A DNA stretch of 10,283 nt from Acidobacteriota bacterium (GTDB lineage Bacteria > Acidobacteriota > Terriglobia > UBA7540): the NCBI GenBank assembly GCA_003224665.1, contig QHZM01000073.1:1-10283 (forward strand). Reading direction: 5' to 3'. A program made the translations under genes and the position numbers. Of this stretch, positions 1 to 5,234 are shown in pieces (the stretch's first letter is position 1; each line of letters opens with the position of its first letter). The notes beneath the pieces are model-generated. The model worked only from the letters and a program-made list of their open reading frames with translations. It did no database searches and was not told the DNA's origin.

Positions 1-489
1 GGGCTGGCGGAAGAGATCATCGGTCACGACAGCCGTCGCTACGTGGCCATGCTCGGCACCCTCGGCCTCTTCGTTGTACTCTCCAATTTGCTCGGCCTGA
101 TACCGACCCTCGAGACCCCCACGGGGCACATCCAGGTGACGTTGGGATGTGCCGTAGTGGCGTTTGTCTACTATAACTTTCAGGGAATCCGTCACCACGG
201 CCTGCTTGGCTACCTAAGGCATTTCTGCGGGCCGATGCTGATCATTGCTCCTTTGATTTTTCCTGTCGAGATCATTAGTAACGCTTTCCGGCTTCTATCT
301 CTCAGCGTGCGTCTTTATGCCAATATGTTTGTTGGAGAACTCCTGGAGCATGTTTTTGCTCGACTCATCCCGATCGGAGTCCCTGCAACGATGATGGCAT
401 TGCACGTCTTCGTTTCATTTATTCAGGCTTATATCTTCATGCTGCTGCTCGCGGTTTATATCAGCTTGGCGGTAGCGGAAGAGCATTGA
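1..489 (+). CDS. atpB: F0F1 ATP synthase subunit a (5' end cut by window)
   Basis: This is the C-terminal part of the F0 a subunit, the membrane stator that carries ions to and from the rotating c-ring. The frame is open from base 1 (GLAEEIIGHDSRRYVAMLG), so the GTG at 43 is internal and the true start lies outside the window. The family signature is clear. LLSLSVRLYANMFVGELL holds the essential stator arginine (E. coli Arg210 equivalent), FIQAYIFMLL holds the conserved glutamine of the last helix, and the protein ends AEEH much like E. coli subunit a. Helix segments are hydrophobic throughout. The gene is followed 150 bases later by atpE on the same strand, the normal a-c order. Identification is very secure; only the N-terminus is unseen. 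Confidence 0.96.
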   Translation, partial: GLAEEIIGHDSRRYVAMLGTLGLFVVLSNLLGLIPTLETPTGHIQVTLGCAVVAFVYYNFQGIRHHGLLGYLRHFCGPMLIIAPLIFPVEIISNAFRLLSLSVRLYANMFVGELLEHVFARLIPIGVPATMMALHVFVSFIQAYIFMLLLAVYISLAVAEEH

Positions 490-493
490 TCTT

Positions 494-521
494 GCAGGGG
501 CACAGCGTGCTGAGCCCCTGC
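494..521 (+). promoter_or_regulatory. Strong hairpin between atpB and atpE
   Basis: GCAGGGGC (494-501) pairs exactly with GCCCCTGC (514-521), and the flanking bases 492-493 and 522-523 can extend the stem with one wobble. An inner alternative, GCAC-AGC-GTGC (500-510), competes with the main stem. It starts 5 bases after the atpB stop and has no T-run, so it is not a classical terminator. A role in 3' end stability, processing or partial attenuation before the highly expressed c-subunit gene is inferred. The rest of the 490-639 spacer shows no gene and no convincing promoter. Confidence 0.55.
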
Positions 522-626
522 GATAAACGGCCCGCCAGCGTGGGTCTCGTCTGCTAGAGGGTTGACGGGAAACCACCCACCGGCGGGTTCCAAATGGCTC
601 CTGTGCACTTACGAACGCGGGGGCCT

Positions 627-634
627 AAAGGAGG
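627..634 (+). promoter_or_regulatory. Strong ribosome binding site of atpE
   Basis: AAAGGAGG is a near-perfect anti-16S match and ends 5 bases before the GTG at 640. It decides the atpE start against an in-frame opening at 562 and fits the need for many c subunits per complex. Confidence 0.85.
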
Positions 635-639
635 CAATA

Positions 640-957
640 GTGAAACGCGTAATTCTCATGGTATGCGGGCTCCTCGGAGGGCTGCTGGTAGCTGCCCCGG
701 CATTCGCCCAGGGCGGAGCCGCGCCGGCAGATCAGGCGGCCACCAACTGGGTGGCCATTACCTCAGGCTTTGCGATGGCGATTGCTGCCGCGGTCTGCGG
801 GTTCTCGCAATCAAAGGTCGCCGCCGCAGCGTGCGAGGGCCTGGCGCGCAATCCCGGTGCGCGCCCACACATCCAGTTCGCCCTCATCTTGGGCTTGGTG
901 TTCATTGAAACCCTGGCCTTGTTTACCTTCGCGATGATCTTCGCCAAGGTGACCTAG
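640..957 (+). CDS. atpE: F0F1 ATP synthase subunit c with signal-peptide-like leader
   Basis: This 105-residue protein is the c-ring protomer that binds and carries the coupling ion. The GTG start at 640 is chosen because of the strong ribosome site just upstream. Residues 1-23 look like a signal peptide: KR, a hydrophobic core, then AFA before Gln24. The mature part has the normal hairpin: helix 1 (about 37-63), polar loop LARNPGAR (68-75) and helix 2 (about 79-103) with the ion-binding Glu90 in FIETLALF. Ungapped alignment on the loop puts Gln57 and Thr91 at positions matching Gln32 and Ser66 of the Ilyobacter sodium-type c subunit. The aromatic four residues further on is Phe95 rather than Tyr. 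The usual GxGxGxGxG helix-1 pattern is degraded to A50-x-V-x-G-x-S-x-S58. Sodium coupling is possible but unproven. A terminator follows directly, so atpE ends the transcript. Confidence 0.95.
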   Translation: MKRVILMVCGLLGGLLVAAPAFAQGGAAPADQAATNWVAITSGFAMAIAAAVCGFSQSKVAAAACEGLARNPGARPHIQFALILGLVFIETLALFTFAMIFAKVT

Positions 958-977
958 ACCTGCGCAGGTTCGGTTAT

Positions 978-1006
978 GAGGGAGGCTTTGGCCTCCCTCT
1001 TTTTTT
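978..1006 (+). terminator. Rho-independent terminator after atpE
   Basis: A perfect 9-bp stem, GAGGGAGGC (978-986) with GCCTCCCTC (991-999), has a TTTG loop and is followed at once by seven T residues (1000-1006). It lies 20 bases after the atpE stop and closes the atpB-atpE unit. Confidence 0.95.
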
Positions 1007-1072
1007 CTTGACGGACGGCCCCACGCTCTGTGCGGGGGAGCTGTCTGTCGCGGCAATCGCGCAGAGCAGGAA

Positions 1073-1116
1073 CGCCATTTGCTAAGAAGAGCACAAAATG
1101 GCGGCGTAATGCCGCC
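1073..1116. repeat. Overlapping inverted repeats upstream of the dehydrogenase gene
   Basis: CGCCATTT (1073-1080) is the exact inverse of AAATGGCG (1096-1103). The second arm overlaps another hairpin, GGCGGC (1100-1105) with GCCGCC (1111-1116) and loop GTAAT. The two foldings are mutually exclusive. This compact structure in a non-coding gap resembles dispersed REP-like elements or an operator/leader structure, but a single copy cannot tell which. Confidence 0.4.
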
Positions 1117-1164
1117 TCTACATGAACTTGTGCGCGCCTTCCGAAGCGCGTCGAACCCTTGCCG

Positions 1165-2172
1165 ATGAAAGCTGCCGTGCTTCGCAAGCCCGGCGCTCCG
1201 CTGGTCGTCGAAGACGTGGAAGATCCACGGCCGGCCGCTGGAGAAATCCTCCTTGAGGTCAAGGCTTGCGGCGTTTGCCATACGGACCTCCACCTGGCGG
1301 CGGGCGAATGGTCCTTGCCAAAGCTGCCTTTGATTTTAGGACACGAGGTCGTCGGGGTTGTCCGCGGGGTCGGCCCCGGCGTCTCAAACTTCAAGGAGGG
1401 TGACCGGGCCGGCATCCCGTGGATCTATTCGACGTGCGGGACCTGCGAGTTCTGCACGAGCGATCGGGAACCGCTCTGTCCGGCGATTGTCGTGACCGGT
1501 TTCATGGTCGATGGTGGATACGCCGAGTACGCCAAGGCCTCGGCTGAATTTGCCGTGCCGGTGCCGCCGGAATTGACTTTTGTGGACGCCGCCCCGCTCT
1601 ATTGCGCGGCGCTTACGCCCTATCGGGCTCTCAAGATATCGGGCGCGCGGCTGGGGGATACGGTCGCGGTGTGGGGGCTCGGCGGCCTTGGGCATTACGC
1701 TGTTCAGATCACCAAGGTCATCGGGGCGAGAGTTGTAGTTGTCGATATCGACTCAAGCAAACTCGAATTCGCTCGCCGGCTCGGCGCGGACTTCGCCTTC
1801 GACGCGAGCCGCGAGAAAGTCGACGAGGCCATTCGGTCCCTCGGGGGCGCGCATGTTGTTCTGAATCTGGCGCCGGCGCCCCAGGCCGTCGAACAGGGAT
1901 TCAAGGCGCTCCGTCGCGGCGGGACTCTGGTCCTGGTCGGCTTGCCTCAGGGGAACTTCTCGCTCCCGATCCTTGGAAGCGTGGCAAAGGGCATCCGCAT
2001 CCTGACTTCTGCTGTGGGGACGCGCCAGGACTTGCGCGAAGTCCTCGCTCTGGCGTCGGCCGGAAAAATCAAGACCGTAGCGGAAACTTGTCGCCTGGAA
2101 GAAATCAACTCAGTTTTTGAAAGAATGCGCCAAGGGAAGATTTCCGGCCGGGTGGTGATTGAATTCACTTAA
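1165..2172 (+). CDS. Zinc-dependent alcohol dehydrogenase, NAD type
   Basis: This 335-residue medium-chain dehydrogenase oxidises alcohols, or reduces aldehydes, with a nicotinamide cofactor in the cytosol. From the ATG at 1165, the catalytic zinc ligands are Cys38 (GVCHTD), His60-Glu61 (GHE) and Cys147 (APLYCAALT). The structural zinc lobe has Cys91, Cys94, Cys97 and Cys105. The cofactor domain shows the GLGGLG turn, and the next strand ends VVVDID, where the acidic residue favours NAD over NADP. Length and layout match the bacterial AdhP/COG1064 group. A TTG two codons upstream is also in frame, but the family normally begins MKAAVL. There is no clear ribosome site. The gene sits alone between the atpE terminator and the convergent nuo cluster, so no pathway can be read from context and the substrate is unknown. 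Confidence 0.93.
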   Translation: MKAAVLRKPGAPLVVEDVEDPRPAAGEILLEVKACGVCHTDLHLAAGEWSLPKLPLILGHEVVGVVRGVGPGVSNFKEGDRAGIPWIYSTCGTCEFCTSDREPLCPAIVVTGFMVDGGYAEYAKASAEFAVPVPPELTFVDAAPLYCAALTPYRALKISGARLGDTVAVWGLGGLGHYAVQITKVIGARVVVVDIDSSKLEFARRLGADFAFDASREKVDEAIRSLGGAHVVLNLAPAPQAVEQGFKALRRGGTLVLVGLPQGNFSLPILGSVAKGIRILTSAVGTRQDLREVLALASAGKIKTVAETCRLEEINSVFERMRQGKISGRVVIEFT

Positions 2173-2204
2173 TGAAGTGGGCGCCATACCTGCCGGAAGG
2201 CGAA

Positions 2205-2232
2205 ATCCGGGTTGGGGCGCCGGATGGTTTTT
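2205..2232 (+). terminator. Probable terminator after the dehydrogenase gene
   Basis: ATCCGG (2205-2210) pairs with CCGGAT (2220-2225) across a 9-base loop, followed after GG by five T residues (2228-2232). It lies in the 99-base gap between two convergent genes. Read on the minus strand the stem is followed by only three T residues, so any bidirectional action for nuoN is weak. Confidence 0.55.
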
Positions 2233-2271
2233 CGGCGCAGGGGAAATTCATCCTGCCTTCAGTGGCCGGGG

Positions 2272-3732
2272 TTAGGGAAGGGGATTAGCAGCGAGATTGA
2301 CCAGACCCAAGAACTGATTGGGGTAAAGTCCCAAGTAGAAGATCCCGACCAGGCTGACCGCGAGCGCCGCGCGGAGCGGCCAGGGCAATGCGAGCGTTGA
2401 AGCCGCCGTTTTGCCTTCCTGCATATACATCGCGACGACGAGCCGCAAATAGTAGTAAACGGAGACCACGCTGTTCAGCACGGCGAGAATGGTGAGGCCG
2501 ACGAGGTGCCCGTGGACAGCGGCGCGAAACAAATAGAACTTCCCAAGAAATCCCGCCGTCGCCGGAAAACCCGCGAGGGAAAGCAGGAGCACCATCAGGC
2601 AGGCTGAAACGCCGGGGCGCTCGTACGCGAGGCCGGTATAGTCATCCACCGACGTGCGGCGCTCCCCGGTCCCCGCCAGATGCGCGATCAGGATGAAGGC
2701 GGCGAGGTTCATGAGGGAATAAGCCGCGAGGTAGAAGAGGACCGACGAAACGCCTTCTGTTCCAGTCCCTGCCATTGCCGCGGCGACGCCGACCAGGATA
2801 TATCCCGCGTGGGCGATGGAAGAATAGGCCAGCATTCTCTTCAAATTCGTCTGCGCGAGTGCTGCGAGGTTACCCAGGCTCATCGTGAGGGCGGCGGAAA
2901 TCCAGACCATCCGGAAGGTGAGCGGGCCGGCGGATGCCATTCCGCCCAGCAGGACGCGCAAGAGCACGGCGAAGGCAGCAGCCTTTGGGCCGACCGAGAG
3001 GAACGCGGTGACGGGCGCGGGGGCGCCCTGATAAACATCCGGAGTCCAGATATGGAAGGGGACCGTTGACGCCTTGAAGGCAAGGCCGACGAACATGAGG
3101 ATCAGCGCAAGCCGCATCAAGGAGGACCACTGAGCGGGCGCCACAACGTGCTCGCTCAGCCCGAGCAGGTTTGTCGTGCCCGTGAGGCCGTAAACGAAGG
3201 CGATGCCATAGAGGAAAAACGCCGTGGCGAACGAGCCCAGCAAGAAGTATTTCACCGCGGCTTCGACGGACTGCCTCTCCCGGCGCTTGAAGCCTACAAG
3301 GACGTAGGTCGAAAGCGATGAAATCTCGAGGCCGATGAAAATCATGATCAGTTCAGCGGAGGCGGCCATAAAGCACATGCCCACCGTCGCCATCAAGACC
3401 AGGGCGTAGAACTCCCCGTGGTGGACCCGGTCGCGCTCGAGGTAATTCATCGAGCCGAGCAGCGTGAGCGAGGCGACGAGGAGAAACAGGAAGATGAAGT
3501 AAAGGCTGAAAGGGTCGGCGGCAACGGTTCCGCCGAAGGCCAGACCCGGTGAAAAGGACGTCCGGACGGCCCCCGCGCCCGCGGCCGCAACTCCGAACAA
3601 CGCAAACCATCCGAGCAGGCTCTTTCTCTCCGCCGGAATGAACGGTTCGAAGACCATCACCAGGATCGCGAAAGCCGAAAGGATGGCCTCCGGCAGGACG
3701 CGGACGAAGTCTGCGGTATGAAGGGGGATCAT
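2272..3732 (-). CDS. nuoN: NADH-quinone oxidoreductase subunit N
   Basis: This intact 486-residue subunit is one of three antiporter-like proton channels in the complex I membrane arm; E. coli NuoN has 485 residues. The functional residues sit in register with E. coli (offset of 3): Glu136 in FIGLEISSLSTYVLVGF, Lys220 in GLAFKASTVPFHIWTPD, Lys250 in VGPKAAAF and Lys398 in GFLGKFYLF. NLKRMLAYSSIAHAGY (about 296-311) is the typical loop/helix of this superfamily. The start at 3732 is chosen because ATGA overlaps the nuoM stop by four bases, which implies translational coupling, and because MIPLHTADF fits family N-termini. The open frame extends to 3903, but that stretch is nuoM in another frame. 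It is the last gene of the cluster and converges on the dehydrogenase gene. Confidence 0.96.
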   Translation of the reverse strand: MIPLHTADFVRVLPEAILSAFAILVMVFEPFIPAERKSLLGWFALFGVAAAGAGAVRTSFSPGLAFGGTVAADPFSLYFIFLFLLVASLTLLGSMNYLERDRVHHGEFYALVLMATVGMCFMAASAELIMIFIGLEISSLSTYVLVGFKRRERQSVEAAVKYFLLGSFATAFFLYGIAFVYGLTGTTNLLGLSEHVVAPAQWSSLMRLALILMFVGLAFKASTVPFHIWTPDVYQGAPAPVTAFLSVGPKAAAFAVLLRVLLGGMASAGPLTFRMVWISAALTMSLGNLAALAQTNLKRMLAYSSIAHAGYILVGVAAAMAGTGTEGVSSVLFYLAAYSLMNLAAFILIAHLAGTGERRTSVDDYTGLAYERPGVSACLMVLLLSLAGFPATAGFLGKFYLFRAAVHGHLVGLTILAVLNSVVSVYYYLRLVVAMYMQEGKTAASTLALPWPLRAALAVSLVGIFYLGLYPNQFLGLVNLAANPLP

Positions 3733-4487
3733 CGGGTCCGCTCCGGGAGCGCGGCCGGCGAGACAAAGGTCACGGTCGCCGGCTCGACGCGCCGGACAAC
3801 TTGCGCAACGCTGTTGTCCAGTCGCCTCAGGAAAGGCTGCGGGTAAGTCCCCATGACCAGGATGACCACAACGACGGCAACGAGGATGGCCCGTTCGCGC
3901 CAATTGCAGTCAGGCAGCTTCCGGTTTTCGTCGCTCGTCATCTCTCCCAGAAACACGCGCTGGAACATCCAGAGAAGATAAACGGCTGCCAGGACGACGC
4001 CGACGGCCGCCAGCACCCCGAATAGTCTGCGCGCGTCGAAGGCGCCGAGAATGATCAGGATCTCGCCCACAAACCCGTTGAGCAGGGGGAGACCGAGCGA
4101 CGAAAGCGTCACGATCATGAAAAACGTGGCATAGACGGGAACGGTTGTGGCGAGTCCGCCGAAGTCACGGATCAAGCGGGAGTGACGGCGGTCGTAAAGC
4201 ATGCCCACCAGGATGAATAACGCGCCGGTCGAGACGCCGTGATTGCACATCTGGTAAATCGCGCCTTCGATGCCCAGCGTGTTAAAGGCAAATATCCCAA
4301 GGACAACGAACCCGAGGTGCGCGACGGAAGAGTAGGCGACGAGCCGCTTGAGGTCCGGCTGGACCATGGCGACCAGCGATCCGTAAATAATTCCGATGAC
4401 GGCGAGGACGCCGATGAAAGGCGCGAAGTGCCTCGAGGCTTGCGGGAAAAGCGGAAGGCAAAAGCGCAGCATCCCGTACGTGCCCAT
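3729..4487 (-). CDS. NuoM C-terminal fragment (open frame of broken nuoM)
   Basis: From ATG 4487 (inside the LLKMGTYG motif) 252 residues match the C-terminal half of NuoM: MGTYGMLRFCLPLFPQASR, then QPDLKRLVAYSSVAHLGF, IYQMCNHGVSTGALFILVG, and LNGFVGEILIILG with the conserved glutamate. That ATG is an internal methionine of the family, and no ribosome site precedes it. Independent translation is therefore doubtful. The stop overlaps the nuoN start. Confidence 0.6.
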   Translation of the reverse strand: MGTYGMLRFCLPLFPQASRHFAPFIGVLAVIGIIYGSLVAMVQPDLKRLVAYSSVAHLGFVVLGIFAFNTLGIEGAIYQMCNHGVSTGALFILVGMLYDRRHSRLIRDFGGLATTVPVYATFFMIVTLSSLGLPLLNGFVGEILIILGAFDARRLFGVLAAVGVVLAAVYLLWMFQRVFLGEMTSDENRKLPDCNWRERAILVAVVVVILVMGTYPQPFLRRLDNSVAQVVRRVEPATVTFVSPAALPERTR

Positions 4488-5157
4488 TTTCAGCAGGACG
4501 CCCGCGCTTCTCCGCCCGCCAGGGCAAGCCGAGCTGGCCCGTTGAAAGCTGGGCCAGGAGCATCTGGTAGTTGAAAGTCCCGGTCAGGTTGTAGAGGTAG
4601 ATGATTCCCACCAGCATCAGCGCGGAGCCGGCCATCGTGTAGAGAATAAATTTCACGGCCGCGTAGAGCCGGCGCTCGTGTCCCCACACCCCGATCAGGA
4701 AATACATCGGGATCAGCATCAATTCCCAGAATAGGAAAAACAGAACGAGGTCGAGCGAAACGAACGCGCCGATCATGCCGGTCTCGAGCGCCAGGATGAA
4801 CACGTGGAATTCCTTGACGCGCGCGGTAATGGACGACCAGGAGGCGAGGAGAGAGAGCGGCGTCAGGAACGCGGTCAGGAGGACGAGGAGCACGCTGAGG
4901 CCGTCAACCCCAAGGTGATAGTTGATCGGCGGCGAGTTGATCCAAGGGTAGTGTTCGACGAATTGCGGCCCAAGATGCACTGCGCTCAAGGAAAAAAAGA
5001 TTCGCAGGGCGAGGGCAAAGGCAAGGAGTGAAGTGCCGAGCGCCACCCACCGGATGCGCCCCGCAGCATTACGGGGAATGAAACCGAGGACGGCCGCCCC
5101 GAGCAGAGGAAGGAAAGTGAGCGCCGTCAATTGGTGGTTTTGGAGCCAGGGGAGCAT
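4282..5157 (-). CDS. NuoM N-terminal fragment (open frame of broken nuoM)
   Basis: The frame from ATG 5157 stays open for 291 codons. Only residues 1-217 are NuoM: MLPWLQNHQLTALTF, the LGVDGLSV segment, Glu145 in the WELMLIPMYFLIG helix, and TMAGSALMLVGIIYLYN. After Lys217 the frame reads a shadow of the C-terminal half, Arg/Pro-rich and without membrane helices. If translated, it would be a half channel with a nonsense tail. Its start is 77 bases after the nuoL stop, and a weak GAAGG lies about 12 bases upstream. Confidence 0.6.
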   Translation of the reverse strand: MLPWLQNHQLTALTFLPLLGAAVLGFIPRNAAGRIRWVALGTSLLAFALALRIFFSLSAVHLGPQFVEHYPWINSPPINYHLGVDGLSVLLVLLTAFLTPLSLLASWSSITARVKEFHVFILALETGMIGAFVSLDLVLFFLFWELMLIPMYFLIGVWGHERRLYAAVKFILYTMAGSALMLVGIIYLYNLTGTFNYQMLLAQLSTGQLGLPWRAEKRGRPAENGHVRDAALLPSAFPASLEALRAFHRRPRRHRNYLRIAGRHGPAGPQAARRLLFRRAPRVRCPWDICL

Positions 5158-5188
5158 CGGAGATTTGCCTTCAGCACCTCGCGCCTTC

Positions 5189-5201
5189 GAGTCAGCGACT
5201 C
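5189..5201. repeat. Small hairpin in the nuoL-nuoM spacer
   Basis: GAGTC (5189-5193) and GACTC (5197-5201) form a 5-bp stem with an AGC loop, inside the 77-base gap between nuoL and nuoM. This is the longest spacer between complete genes in the cluster. There is no T-run on either strand, and it could be a chance hairpin. Confidence 0.25.
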
Positions 5202-5234
5202 AGGGGATTGGCCGACTGGAATCGCGGCTTCTTC

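Larger units (their letters stand above)
3729..5157 (-). pseudogene. nuoM: NADH-quinone oxidoreductase subunit M, broken by internal deletion and frameshift
   Basis: This gene encodes an antiporter-like proton channel of complex I, but its reading frame is broken. The N-terminal half runs from ATG 5157 to Lys217 (codon 4507-4509). The C-terminal half resumes in another frame at AGVLLKMGTYG (Ala codon 4503-4505), with one orphan base between them. The family normally has about 40 residues here, including the helix with FAIKVPLFPFHTWLPD-type sequence that carries the channel lysine (E. coli Lys234). That block is absent, not just shifted. Some 110-130 bp appear lost, with a net loss of 3n+2 bases. 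The two halves total about 475 residues; adding 40 gives the usual size of about 510. Glu145 (FFLFWELMLIPMYF) and the C-terminal GFVGE are preserved. Neither half shows other decay. A recent deletion and a sequence or assembly error are both possible. Confidence 0.88.

Noticed and set aside
562..567. TTGACG as a -35 box (also at 1008-1013).
   Set aside because: No acceptable -10 element is found at 16-18 bases downstream in either case.
562..639. Extended N-terminus for the ATP synthase c subunit starting at 562.
   Set aside because: The 26 extra codons are polar and unlike the family, while AAAGGAGG sits exactly before the GTG at 640.
1159..1164. TTG at 1159 as the dehydrogenase start.
   Set aside because: The ATG at 1165 gives the family's MKAAV-type N-terminus; the two extra codons add nothing, though this cannot be fully excluded.
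3733..3903. Longer NuoN beginning at 3903.
   Set aside because: This stretch is the NuoM C-terminus read in another frame, Arg/Cys-rich, whereas the ATG at 3732 overlaps the nuoM stop in the usual ATGA way.
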